Source: Planctomycetota bacterium (GTDB lineage Bacteria > Planctomycetota > Planctomycetia > Planctomycetales > Planctomycetaceae). From it: 64,000 nt of DNA. A program made the position numbers and the translations under genes. The stretch covers positions 1-64,000 of the forward strand of contig JAQBVJ010000003.1 in NCBI GenBank assembly GCA_027623235.1, read 5' to 3'. Positions 54,679-63,364 of this stretch are shown one piece after another; within the stretch, counting starts at the first letter, position 1, and each line of letters opens with the position of its first letter. The notes below the pieces were generated by a model. It did not search any database. It worked only from the letters and a program-made list of their open reading frames with translations, and was not told where the DNA came from.

Positions 54679-55074
54679 CGTAGCGCCTCACAGCAAGTTT
54701 GTTTGACCGCAAAAACCTGATCTGTCGAACAGGGCCGACTGACAAAACGGAAGATGTCCCCTCGTTTCAGCGGGACACTTTAACCGGAATCGTACCGGAA
54801 CAACATGACGATCGCTAACAGCGAGCCGGAAATAGTCAGGCTGTAACTCGTGTTAATCAAACGACTTGTGTTTTCTTTTCAATGTCCGGGGTCGCCGGGC
54901 CTGACTTCCGTCGTTTATCGACGGACATAAAATGGCGGTGTTCCAGTCAGCCATCTTTTGACGAGGCGACACAGCGGCGGCAGAATGACTGACGCGAGCG
55001 GTCACAAGTCCGCCGTGCCCACTCACGGATCTCAACTTCCGTTGATAGCTGATCACTAAAGGAAAGGCGTCTCG
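54679..55074. other. Divergent intergenic region with two small inverted repeats
   Basis: 396 bases between the TIM-barrel gene and yacG. No gene is credible. TGTCCC/GGGACA (about 54752-54775) and TCCGTCG/CGACGGA with a TTTAT loop (54907-54925) can fold into short hairpins but lack T-runs; either could be a protein-binding site. No riboswitch was recognised. Confidence 0.4.
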
Positions 55075-55290
55075 ATGGTCCGCCAGCCGACGTGTCCGAT
55101 CTGCCAGACGCCGTTGTCCGCTGCGGATGCTGCCGAGTCGAGGTTCTCCCCCTTCTGCAGCGAGCGGTGTCGGAATGTTGACCTGCTTCGCTGGTCGGAC
55201 GGTCGCTACGCGATCGTTGAATCGCTGGACCCAGCCCAGATTCCCGAGCTGCTTGAAACAGACGACTCCCTGGGATTCGAAGCGGAGTGA
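55075..55290 (+). CDS. yacG: DNA gyrase inhibitor YacG (zinc-binding)
   Basis: 71 residues. The zinc site uses C7, C10, C28 and C32 (PTCPICQTPL ... SPFCSERCRNVDLLRW), the YacG pattern, followed by an acidic tail (QIPELLETDDSLGFEAE). In E. coli YacG binds GyrB and blocks DNA binding; that role is assumed here. The small size and exact zinc spacing make the assignment firm. A GGAAAGG lies 10 or so bases before the ATG. The next gene starts three bases past the stop, so the two form an operon, although a link between gyrase control and an amidotransferase-like protein is not obvious. Confidence 0.93.
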   Translation: MVRQPTCPICQTPLSAADAAESRFSPFCSERCRNVDLLRWSDGRYAIVESLDPAQIPELLETDDSLGFEAE

Positions 55291-55292
55291 TC

Positions 55293-56057
55293 ATGCGCGT
55301 TCTTTACTGCGGAGATACCTCACTAAGCACAGCGGCCGCTTACCTGGGCGGACTCATCGCAAACTGGAACTGGGACCTGCAATACGTTGAGAGCGGCCGG
55401 ACTCTGACGGAATTGGAAATCGGGCCGACGATCGATCCACCGGCTTGCTGCGACCTGTTCATTTTCAGTGACTTTCCTGCCGAGCGAGCTTCGACAACGG
55501 TTCAGCGCAGGGTCCTCGACCGAGTCCGTGACGGAGCCGGGCTGGTCATGATTGGCGGGTGGGAGTCCTACCACGGGCTCGGCGGGAACTGGGACGGGAC
55601 TCCGATTGGCGAGGCGCTTCCAGTCGAGATTTCACGGGAAGACGACCGGGTCAACAGTGACAAACCGGTTCTGGTCGACGCACTTCAGCCAGAACACCCG
55701 ATTCTTGCCGGCCTGCCCTGGGCAGACAGGCCACCTCTGATTGGCGGCTTCAATCGCGTCTCAGCACGTGGTACGGCCGACGTTCTGCTGGAAGCGGTGA
55801 CGCACGCGGCCTTGCGAACGCCAGCCGGATTTGAATTTCGTGAGGAGCGAAGAGATCCGTTGCTGGTCGCGGGGGAACTCGGAAGAGGTCGAACACTGGC
55901 GATGGCGACAGATGTTGCTCCCCACTGGGTCGGGCCACTGGTCGACTGGGGCGACGACCGTGTGCGGGCGCAGGCCGAAGGTGGCGAGCCTGTCGAAGTG
56001 GGGAATCTTTACTCGCAGTTTCTGTTTCAGATGCTCTCATGGGCTGGCAGGCGCTAA
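55293..56057 (+). CDS. Glutamine-amidotransferase-like protein
   Basis: 254 residues of the class I GATase-like fold (pfam07090-like). Features are MRVLYCGDTSLSTAAAYLGG at the start, LFIFSDFPAERA, the nucleophile-elbow region AGLVMIGGWESYHGLGGNWD where a Cys would sit in true amidotransferases, and TLAMATDVAPHWVGPL with a His near the end. The elbow has Gly-Trp-Glu instead of Cys, so glutaminase activity is doubtful. GGAG stands six bases before ATG 55293; a GTG at 55287 overlaps the yacG stop but is less favoured. It lies directly after yacG and is probably cotranscribed. Function unknown; cytoplasmic. Confidence 0.8.
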   Translation: MRVLYCGDTSLSTAAAYLGGLIANWNWDLQYVESGRTLTELEIGPTIDPPACCDLFIFSDFPAERASTTVQRRVLDRVRDGAGLVMIGGWESYHGLGGNWDGTPIGEALPVEISREDDRVNSDKPVLVDALQPEHPILAGLPWADRPPLIGGFNRVSARGTADVLLEAVTHAALRTPAGFEFREERRDPLLVAGELGRGRTLAMATDVAPHWVGPLVDWGDDRVRAQAEGGEPVEVGNLYSQFLFQMLSWAGRR

Positions 56058-56205
56058 CCTGACAGCCCGTTGAAGAAAGTTGAACTGAGTTTTTTACGGA
56101 GCGGCGCGAACCACCCGGTTTTCACAGGGAAAACAGACCCAGACTGGGCGGCTCGCTCCGCTCCGCTAGCGCACTTTTCGAGATAGTTTTCAGGGCACAG
56201 CAAGA

Positions 56206-56268
56206 CAAGCACGAAGCGCCAGCGAGTGAGTCTCGGAAGATGATCCACTCCCTGGCGCTTCGTGCTTG
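56206..56268. repeat. Palindromic dispersed-repeat element (17-bp perfect arms)
   Basis: CAAGCACGAAGCGCCAG (56206-56222) and CTGGCGCTTCGTGCTTG (56252-56268) are perfect inverted copies; after one mismatch the pairing continues for five bases inward. The element lies in the 278-base gap between two convergent genes. A partial third copy, GCTTCGTGC, follows at 56274-56282. Very similar AAGCACGAAGCGCCAGCGAG units are, from memory, common between planctomycete genes, so this is probably a REP-like or MITE-like element rather than a gene-specific terminator; there is no T-run. Confidence 0.8.
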
Positions 56269-56335
56269 AAAGAGCTTCGTGCCTGTAAGAATCTGAAAAC
56301 CAATTCAGAAAGTGCTTTAGATGGATCGGGCTTTC

Positions 56336-57067
56336 TCAGCCGGTTGCTGAACGATCCGAATCAGTTTTCGCCGCGTGAATCCACTCGCGGTTCGAGTCCC
56401 GTCGCCGCCAGAACAGCCAGCATCCAAGCGTCCACGCGATGCCGCAGCACAGTCCCGCCACGACATCAGTGGGAAAGTGTACCCCAAGATACACCCGGGT
56501 CAGACTCACCGCGGCGGCGATGACAACTGGTGAGGCGATCACGAGAGCTCTGACTGCCCGCCGCGTCGCTACTTCGCTCAGCATGATCCCCAGCGTCAGA
56601 AACACCACCGTCGACATCATCGCGTGGCCGCTCGGAAAACTCAGCGAGTGGATCTGCGTGAGAAACGGGACGACGTCCGGGCGAGGCCGTGCGATTACAG
56701 TTTTCAGCAGAACGTTGAGGAAGTAGCCGCCGGTGACCGTCACCACAAAGCGATTCGCCATCACCTTCGTCCGCTCAAAACGGAGAAACAACCAGACGAA
56801 AACGGTAATCAAAGTCAGCACGAGGTAGCCGCCCAGCGCCGTGACGTCGCGCGCCAGTTCGGCCAGCCAGGCTGGCCCGACGGGAGTGGCCGTGTTTCCC
56901 GACAGCCGTGTTGCAAGGACCAGCGACTCGTCCGCTGTCTGGACGAACCGAGTATCGATGAGCAGCGTGAGACAGAAAAAGACGAGCAGACAGCCTGCGG
57001 TCAGGCCAATCGCGGCAGACTCGGCTCGCGTTCTAATTCTCTCAGAGCCAACGGAAACTTCAGACAT
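56336..57067 (-). CDS. PAP2-family membrane phosphatase
   Basis: 243 residues with five to six helices. The three phosphatase motifs are intact: KTVIARPRPD (KxxxxxxRP) near 122, SLSFPSGHAMM (PSGH) near 141 and LTRVYLGVHFPTDVVAG (RxxxxxHxxxD) near 190. It probably dephosphorylates a lipid phosphate such as undecaprenyl pyrophosphate or phosphatidic acid on the outer face of the membrane. The last 20 residues are polar. It lies 75 bases downstream of the transglutaminase gene in the same direction and may belong to that operon, but the gap leaves this open. Confidence 0.92.
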   Translation of the reverse strand: MSEVSVGSERIRTRAESAAIGLTAGCLLVFFCLTLLIDTRFVQTADESLVLATRLSGNTATPVGPAWLAELARDVTALGGYLVLTLITVFVWLFLRFERTKVMANRFVVTVTGGYFLNVLLKTVIARPRPDVVPFLTQIHSLSFPSGHAMMSTVVFLTLGIMLSEVATRRAVRALVIASPVVIAAAVSLTRVYLGVHFPTDVVAGLCCGIAWTLGCWLFWRRRDSNREWIHAAKTDSDRSATG

Positions 57068-57142
57068 CAGACGCCGATCGAGAACGGAAAACGGAATTCA
57101 CTCATCGTTGAAGAAGCGGGCGAAGCGTCGCGTGACAGCGCG

Positions 57143-59332
57143 TCATCCGTCAAGCATTTTCCGTGTCGCCTGCAATCCGTGTCCGGATGAACCAGCGCGA
57201 TCGAGACTTGGCGCCGTCTGCGACCGTTTGACCCGCCGCAACTCCGGAAGCAGACGCTTCGCCTCCCGTTGCATCGTCGCGGCATTCTCATCCGAATTCC
57301 CACTTGCATAACGAAGTGTGGAGTAGTCCCGGTACCAGCCGGCAGCTTCCCGCAGCGCCGGTCGCGAGTCGCCGGCGATCGCTTCAAGTCGGTCGGCAAA
57401 CTTCAAAAGTGTCTCACCCGTGCCCCGCTTACCCGCAACCCGCTGAGCAACCCGGTCGATGGTTCTCAGAACCTTCTGCATCTGTCGAATTTCGATCGGC
57501 AGTTGCCTCACGGTTTTCACTTTGCCGACGTGCCTCGCTCTGCGATGCCTGACCCACACCACGACCAGTAGGCCGATGGCAGGGAACCCGATCGCGACAC
57601 GAACCATTCCCATCGAGAGAATCAATTCTTTCACGAAACCGAATCGGCGCTGCTGCCAGGCAGCTCGAAAGCGCTGCATCCGCCCGGAGGCATACTCTCG
57701 AAACTGTTGCCACTCGCTCATCGGCGAGGAAGTGGGGACACCATTGACGGGGGTCGTCTCGACGACGATCCACCGCCCTTGCCCGTCCCATGCTTCAACC
57801 CAGGCATGCGCGTCCCGGTTGCGTGCGGTCCAGCTTCCACCGTACCGGTTCAGTTCCGTCGCGAGAAAACCGGTCACGTAGCGACACCGCACACCACCCA
57901 TCCTCAGCAGAATGGTCGCCCCACTGGCGAAAAACTCACAGTGGGCCGGCGGGTTTTCTTTGAGGAACCAGGCGAGAACATCTTCCTTCAGTTCGGGGGG
58001 CACCGTGAGCGTTTTGCTGTACTGGCCACGGCGGCGAAACCACTCAAGAACCGCCCCGATCTTGTCACGCGGCGTCTTTCGATCGGCGAAAACCTGCTCG
58101 GCGATCTTCCTGAGTTGCGGATCGTTAACCGCCCAGGCCGGTGGCGTCGCCATCCGCCGATCTTTCTCCGTCGTCGAGGAAGAACTGGATCGATTGTCAT
58201 GAATGACCGACTCATCGGTGAAGACGGAATACGGCGCTCCGGGAACGGCGTCCTCGGCTCGAAGAATTCCGAACGCATCGACGGTCGTCAGGCTGGCGGC
58301 CACGTCGACGTATCGGACTCCACCTGGCGAAAAAAAGGTCCCCGAGAGAGACCGCGATGGCCAGACCGTAAAGGCCGTTGTTAATGGCGAGCTCAGATTA
58401 GCAATATGAAACACGTTGCCTGTGTGAGTCGCATCGGGCAGTTGGCTCGGGCGAGTTTCAACCTTCTTCAAGACTCGCGAAGACGGAGTCGCCAGCCACT
58501 GCTGGTCATGGTACTCGTCGAAAACTTTTCCGCGCAGATAGCCTGGTGGAACCTGCGACTCGATTCGCAAAGCAATCTCATTGCTCGCGAGATCTTTCTG
58601 AAAGGAAACCGACCCCAGACGCGCCGTATCCGAGAAACCAACGCTGGTCCCCTCTTCACTTGGCTGCAGAAACTGCATCACAAACCGGTCCATCGCTTTT
58701 TCGTACCGGTGGAGAAGGGTTGCCGTCCACCAGCCGACAATGCCGACGAAGAGCATCGCGACCAGCGCGGCCAAAGGGCGTCCAACGCTTCGTCGGCCAG
58801 GCACGGGCGTAAACTGCCGCGACGCATCGGCAAATGCCGCGGCGAAAATGGCGAATCCGACGCACATCAGCTGGAACATGTCGCGTTCGTAGGGCGAGAC
58901 TTCCACGATCGCCGCACACACCATCGCGCCGACTCCCAACCCGGGAAAGTAAACCGGCAAACGTTGCTCGTTGCGACGAATGAAAAATTCCATTGCCTGG
59001 ACGGTCAGAAAAAACTGCGACGCCGTGAACGCGATCTGCTGGCTCGGAAGCAGTCCGACATACCGCAGGTTGTCTTCCATCACGAGGTATCTGATGCTGA
59101 AAATAATTCCGAGGCCGGCAATCAGGTCGAAATTCCGCTGACGATCGAGCTGAAGACGAACTCGCGAAAAAGCCCCGATCAATGCAACGGTGAGAACGAT
59201 CAGCGAAAACACCAGTGTCCTGCCGAGATAACCAGTCGCGCCAATCTCCACACAGAGCAGAGCGAGACCGATCCACTTCTGGCGTCCTGATCCAGTCTTA
59301 ACACGCGGCGGGTTCTTGAGGGGAGCGGTCAC
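57143..59332 (-). CDS. Membrane transglutaminase-like protein (TgpA type)
   Basis: 729 residues. Six or so N-terminal helices (to about 205) are followed by an extracytoplasmic region and a transglutaminase core at about 410-540. Catalytic residues are Cys near 465 in NPPAHCEFFASGATILLRMG, His near 507 in NRDAHAWVEAW and, where an Asp is normal, Glu in WIVVETTP. One helix near 575-595 (GMVRVAIGFPAIGLLVVVWV) and a basic C-terminal domain complete it. This fits TgpA/DUF3488-transglutaminase proteins; peptide or protein crosslinking activity in the envelope is inferred. The gene overlaps the DUF58 gene upstream by four bases (ATGA), so it is cotranslated with it. Confidence 0.9.
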   Translation of the reverse strand: MTAPLKNPPRVKTGSGRQKWIGLALLCVEIGATGYLGRTLVFSLIVLTVALIGAFSRVRLQLDRQRNFDLIAGLGIIFSIRYLVMEDNLRYVGLLPSQQIAFTASQFFLTVQAMEFFIRRNEQRLPVYFPGLGVGAMVCAAIVEVSPYERDMFQLMCVGFAIFAAAFADASRQFTPVPGRRSVGRPLAALVAMLFVGIVGWWTATLLHRYEKAMDRFVMQFLQPSEEGTSVGFSDTARLGSVSFQKDLASNEIALRIESQVPPGYLRGKVFDEYHDQQWLATPSSRVLKKVETRPSQLPDATHTGNVFHIANLSSPLTTAFTVWPSRSLSGTFFSPGGVRYVDVAASLTTVDAFGILRAEDAVPGAPYSVFTDESVIHDNRSSSSSTTEKDRRMATPPAWAVNDPQLRKIAEQVFADRKTPRDKIGAVLEWFRRRGQYSKTLTVPPELKEDVLAWFLKENPPAHCEFFASGATILLRMGGVRCRYVTGFLATELNRYGGSWTARNRDAHAWVEAWDGQGRWIVVETTPVNGVPTSSPMSEWQQFREYASGRMQRFRAAWQQRRFGFVKELILSMGMVRVAIGFPAIGLLVVVWVRHRRARHVGKVKTVRQLPIEIRQMQKVLRTIDRVAQRVAGKRGTGETLLKFADRLEAIAGDSRPALREAAGWYRDYSTLRYASGNSDENAATMQREAKRLLPELRRVKRSQTAPSLDRAGSSGHGLQATRKMLDG

Positions 59333-60597
59333 AGGTAGTCGACGCCTCCCGCGTGAATCAGTTGCGGTGTCAGGTGAGTCACATCGCTGAGGTCGGCCGG
59401 CAGAGGCAACGTCGTCTCTCCGTCACGCACGATGATCAGTTTCAGCTGACAACCGGACTCAATGATCTCGCGGACCATCGCCTCGCGCGAGGTGTCCCAG
59501 TCGAGGAAAATACAGATCGTCGTCGTAATGGAATGCAGCTCATCGGCCACCGCCGGCGCGATCGTATGAAACGGGTTCGTGTGACAGGCATCGACGGAGG
59601 CGAGGATCTCCAGCACGTTCTCGAAATGAGCGATCTGCCGACCGGCTCGAAACACGTAGAGCTCTGGCCCAGCCGCGAAGATGTCGATCAAGTGCTCCGT
59701 CGCTGCGAGCGAATCCGCAATCGAAGCGGACAGGCTGATCGCCGCTTCGAGTTCCGGGTAGCCTTCGGCCGGAACGCTGCCCCGCAACCAGTCGCTGATT
59801 CGCCCGCCACGTTTCGGAATGAATGTGTCCAGGATGAGCGCAATCCGGCAGTAATACTCCTCCTGATATTCTCGCACGACGGGCCGGGCCAGCCGCGCCC
59901 AGGAACGAAAATCGAGACGCCGCGCGGGCTCGCCGGGGACGTATTCTCGATTGCCGATGTACTCGGGAGATTCTCCGACGTGCGAACTCAGCGCCACGCC
60001 ACCCGGCTGATAACGTAATCCCGCCGGGACATTGATCTCTGTCAGCCGATGAAATCTCGGCACGACTATGAGCGTTCCCAGGGGATGTTTCGCCGAACCG
60101 CTCCGCATCATGTTGAATGGGAACGTCGAGTGCGGCCGCAAATCGGGCATCGCGTACACGCCTCGTCGCCGAGCTTCGAGCGTCAACGGAAGTGTCGCTG
60201 TTTTTCCCGGTCCCAGGCGAGGGATCACCAGGTCAGCGGAAAGCAGCGTCAGTGATCTCGGGAGTGAGACCAGCCAGAGCATCACGTCGTACGCCGGTCG
60301 CCACGACTGGTTGGTCAGATTGAACTCGCCACAAAGCGTCTCGCCGGCGGTTACTCGACGCGGGAGCTGCCCGCGAGTTTCCAGGTTCGGGCGAAACAGA
60401 AGATTCGTCACCCACACCACAAGGTAGGAAGCCAGCAGAACACAGAAGACCTGATAAACGGGAATCATCACCGTCGCAAGGCCGGCGGATGTGAGCAGCA
60501 GGCTCCAGAACAGAAACCAACCCGACGGCGTCAGCTTGTAGCGCCAGAGGTAACGCCAGTAGCGAAGTGTCCAGGGAACGTAGCGGGGGCGAGCCAT
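59329..60597 (-). CDS. DUF58 domain protein
   Basis: 422 residues. Two N-terminal helices (GWFLFWSLLLTSAGLATVMI; VFCVLLASYLVVWVTNLLF) are followed by a beta-rich region and the DUF58 core: GNREYVPGEPARRLDFRSWA then RLARPVVREYQEEYYCRIAL, with a VWA-like fold after it (ALILDTFIPKRGG, ICIFLDWDTSREAM). DUF58 proteins nearly always lie beside MoxR ATPases and are thought to act as membrane partners or substrates. Here the MoxR gene ends 13 bases upstream and the transglutaminase start overlaps its stop, giving the usual operon order. Biochemical role is not established for the family. Confidence 0.92.
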   Translation of the reverse strand: MARPRYVPWTLRYWRYLWRYKLTPSGWFLFWSLLLTSAGLATVMIPVYQVFCVLLASYLVVWVTNLLFRPNLETRGQLPRRVTAGETLCGEFNLTNQSWRPAYDVMLWLVSLPRSLTLLSADLVIPRLGPGKTATLPLTLEARRRGVYAMPDLRPHSTFPFNMMRSGSAKHPLGTLIVVPRFHRLTEINVPAGLRYQPGGVALSSHVGESPEYIGNREYVPGEPARRLDFRSWARLARPVVREYQEEYYCRIALILDTFIPKRGGRISDWLRGSVPAEGYPELEAAISLSASIADSLAATEHLIDIFAAGPELYVFRAGRQIAHFENVLEILASVDACHTNPFHTIAPAVADELHSITTTICIFLDWDTSREAMVREIIESGCQLKLIIVRDGETTLPLPADLSDVTHLTPQLIHAGGVDYL

Positions 60598-60610
60598 CTC
60601 CCGATCCTCG

Positions 60611-61651
60611 TCAGGTCGGAACCGACACTTCCGAAATCACTTCGTCGATGATCGACTCCTTGCTGACGCTTCCGTATTTACTTTTGGAAGTCAGCACCAG
60701 CCGATGCGGCAGCACGTAACGCGACATCATCTGAACATCGTCCGGCGTCACGAAGTTTCGCTCGGCCAGAAACGCGCAGGCCTGCGCCGATCGGAAGAGC
60801 ATCAGCGACCCGCGAGGACTGACTCCCAGCTTGAGCCGAGCATCCGCCCGCGATCGATTCACGATTCTGACCATGTACTCGGCCACGGTCCGGTCGACAT
60901 GAACCTGCCGCACTTCGGACTGCAGTTTCAGGATGTCGTCGCAGCTGAGTACTGGCTTCAGCGAATGGACCGGGTGAGAAGTCGCCTGGGCAAAGAGGAT
61001 GTCCACCTCGGAATCCTGACTGGGATAGCCAAGATTCATCTTCACAAGGAAGCGATCCATCTGAGCTTCCGGCAACGGATACGTCCCGTGAAAGTCGACC
61101 GGATTCTGCGTGGCAAGCACAAAGAACGGCGAAGAAAGCTCATGCCGCACACCCTCAATCGTGGCCTGCTGCTCGCTCATCGCCTCCAGCAGAGCAGACT
61201 GCGTGCGCGGCGAGGCGCGGTTGATTTCGTCAGCCAGAAGCACGTTGCAGAAGATCGGCCCGGCTCGAAAACTGAACGTGCCGTCGACCGGGTTGTAGAC
61301 CGAAGCTCCCAGAATATCCGAGGGTAGAAGATCCGGCGTGAACTGAATCCGGTGGTATTTGACGTCCAGCGACCGGGCGAGCGCCTTGGACAGAGTCGTC
61401 TTCCCCACGCCAGGAACGTCGTCCATCAGGACCGATCCGCCAGCCAGCATGGCCGTCACAAGAATCTCCAGGCTCTCATCTTTTCCCTGAATGACGCTGC
61501 GAAGATTTCCAAGGAGCTTCGCAATTTGATCTGCCGCAGTCAGCGGACGACCATTGCCACCGGCATCGACCTGACCGGGAGGTGGAGTGTTCGACTCCGG
61601 CGCGGTGGCCGGCAGGTCATCCTGCCCAGGAATAGCCCGTTGTTCAGTCAT
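60611..61651 (-). CDS. MoxR-type AAA+ ATPase
   Basis: 346 residues. A short Pro/Gly-rich N-terminus leads into the MoxR AAA_3 module: Walker A DDVPGVGKTTLSKAL (about 76-90), Walker B VLLADEINRASPRTQ, sensor 1 FFVLATQNPVDFHGTYPLPE and the C-terminal lid with GVSPRGSLMLFRSAQ. MoxR ATPases act as chaperones for assembly of membrane or metalloprotein complexes. It heads the operon moxR-DUF58-transglutaminase. The frame extends 85 residues further upstream to 61906, over the end of the alaC gene in another register; the ATG at 61651 gives the normal family length and is preferred although no strong ribosome site is visible. Confidence 0.94.
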   Translation of the reverse strand: MTEQRAIPGQDDLPATAPESNTPPPGQVDAGGNGRPLTAADQIAKLLGNLRSVIQGKDESLEILVTAMLAGGSVLMDDVPGVGKTTLSKALARSLDVKYHRIQFTPDLLPSDILGASVYNPVDGTFSFRAGPIFCNVLLADEINRASPRTQSALLEAMSEQQATIEGVRHELSSPFFVLATQNPVDFHGTYPLPEAQMDRFLVKMNLGYPSQDSEVDILFAQATSHPVHSLKPVLSCDDILKLQSEVRQVHVDRTVAEYMVRIVNRSRADARLKLGVSPRGSLMLFRSAQACAFLAERNFVTPDDVQMMSRYVLPHRLVLTSKSKYGSVSKESIIDEVISEVSVPT

Positions 61652-61826
61652 CGCATTCACTGTACCAGGCCGGGGACAGCTTAGCCACACGAGGACAGAC
61701 CTCGTGGACACCAAATCAGCGTTTCGTGCGGCAATCCGATACGCAGGAAAACTCGACCGCTTGAGGTCGACTGAAAAAAGTACGAGAAACTCCGGATGCC
61801 CGCAGCGAATCTCTTCGCGCCAGGTC

Positions 61827-63059
61827 TCAGACTTCAGCGCCCGCCGGTTTGAGGCAGCGGCCGATCTCGCGAACTGCCTGACGAAGCCTTTGAGTGTTCT
61901 CCACAATCGCGAGTCGAAGGAACCCCTCGCCTTCCGGACCGAATCCGACTCCGGGACTGACCGCGACGCCGGCCTCCTCGAGCAGCTTCATGGCAAATTT
62001 CATGGAGCCCATTTCGGCCCACGGCTCCGGGATCTTCGCCCAGACAAACATCGAGGCGCGCGGCGGCTGAATGTCCCAGCCGAGCCGGGACAAGCCTTCG
62101 CACAGCGCGTCGCGTCGCACCTGATATTCTCTGGACACTTCTTCGACCGCCGAATCACAGTGCCGCATCGCCACGATAGCTGCGATCTGAGCCGCCTGGA
62201 AAATTCCGTAGTCGTAATACCCTTTGATCGTCGCGAGAGCTCGAACCATCTCGGCATTGCCCGTGCAGAAGCCGATTCGCCAGCCGGCCATGCTGTAGCC
62301 TTTGCTCATCGTCGTGAATTCCACGCCAACGTCGATGGCGCCCGGAGTCGACAGGAAACTGGGAGCGACATAGCCGTCGAAGCAGATGTCCGCGTAAGCA
62401 AAATCGCTGATCACAAGAAATTCGTACTTCTTCGCGAGCTTCACCAGGTCCACGAAAAAGTCCTGCTCAATACAGGTCGTCGATGGGTTGTGAGGGAAGT
62501 TGACGATGACCAGTTTCGGTCGCGGAAAAAGGTGCTCGCAGGTGTAGGCAATTTTATTGAGAAACTCGTCGGGCTTCGTACAGTCCAGCGCGATGACGTT
62601 TCCGGCAGCAAGGACGACAGCGTACACGTGAATTGGAAACGACGGAGACGGCACGATGGCGGTATCCCCCGGCCCCATCAGTGCCAGACAGAGATGGCTG
62701 AAGCCCTCCTTTGATCCGAGGCACGCGATGACCTCGTTGTTCGGATCGAGCCGGACGCCGTACTTTTTCCAGTAGCGGGCGGCCACCTCTTTGCGAAGAT
62801 TGCCGATCCCATTGGAAACTGAGTAGCGGTGATTCCGCGGGTCGGCGATCGCCTCACCGAGCTTTTCCGTGATCAGTGGATCCGGTGCGTCGGTCGGGTT
62901 CCCCATGCCGAGATCAATCACGTCGATTCCGGCGACGCGCTTTTCGTATTTGATCTTGTTGATCTTCCCGAACATGTACGGAGGAAGCCGTTTCAGCCGG
63001 TCCGCCACGGGAATCGAGAACGGGACATCTTCAAAGGGAATTTCTGATTCGCTGCGCAT
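61827..63059 (-). CDS. alaC: Alanine/glutamate-pyruvate aminotransferase, AlaC-like
   Basis: 410 residues of fold-type I aminotransferases. The sequence follows E. coli AlaC closely by memory: [56 protein letters not shown], the PLP Lys (about K250) in [20 protein letters not shown] and [17 protein letters not shown]. It interconverts pyruvate and alanine with glutamate/2-oxoglutarate; LL-diaminopimelate aminotransferase is a related alternative but matches less well. ATG at 63059 is chosen over a 95-residue longer frame whose extra part is low-complexity and unlike the family; no strong ribosome site is seen. Monocistronic, divergent from the next gene. Confidence 0.9.
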   Translation of the reverse strand: MRSESEIPFEDVPFSIPVADRLKRLPPYMFGKINKIKYEKRVAGIDVIDLGMGNPTDAPDPLITEKLGEAIADPRNHRYSVSNGIGNLRKEVAARYWKKYGVRLDPNNEVIACLGSKEGFSHLCLALMGPGDTAIVPSPSFPIHVYAVVLAAGNVIALDCTKPDEFLNKIAYTCEHLFPRPKLVIVNFPHNPSTTCIEQDFFVDLVKLAKKYEFLVISDFAYADICFDGYVAPSFLSTPGAIDVGVEFTTMSKGYSMAGWRIGFCTGNAEMVRALATIKGYYDYGIFQAAQIAAIVAMRHCDSAVEEVSREYQVRRDALCEGLSRLGWDIQPPRASMFVWAKIPEPWAEMGSMKFAMKLLEEAGVAVSPGVGFGPEGEGFLRLAIVENTQRLRQAVREIGRCLKPAGAEV

Positions 63060-63364
63060 GGGAGTGAGTCCGTGAAATGTCGCTTCTGGCAATATCAAAA
63101 CGTGGCGAGTCCATTTCGCAACGTGTGCCAGTCCCGCGAAATATAAGCAGGGGCACGATTCTGCGTAAGGACGGTTTGCCCGTTTCTCTGGTTCGGTAAG
63201 ATCCGTCTGGCGTCCGCGATGCTCTGTCGACTTGAACAACGACGGGTGAGATCCTGTTTCACCCTGACTGCGAGAACCTGTCCCTGACCGTCTCGTTGCG
63301 TTTTGGCCCGACCGCAAACCGGCTAACGTACCGGCCCAAATCAACCTTCGTGTGGAGAAACTCT
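63060..63364. other. Divergent intergenic region, no gene seen
   Basis: 305 bases between alaC and the DSD1-type gene. The minus-strand extension of the alaC frame covers it, but the translation is Arg/Ser/Gly-rich and shows no family resemblance. Two promoters are expected here; none could be identified with confidence. Confidence 0.4.

Noticed and set aside
58406-59290. 294-residue plus-strand frame opposite the transglutaminase
   Set aside because: Antisense shadow; the real gene on the minus strand has a full catalytic core and an operon overlap.
61587-62714. 375-residue plus-strand frame opposite alaC
   Set aside because: Antisense to a clear aminotransferase; composition is Arg/His/Asp-rich and no motif is seen.
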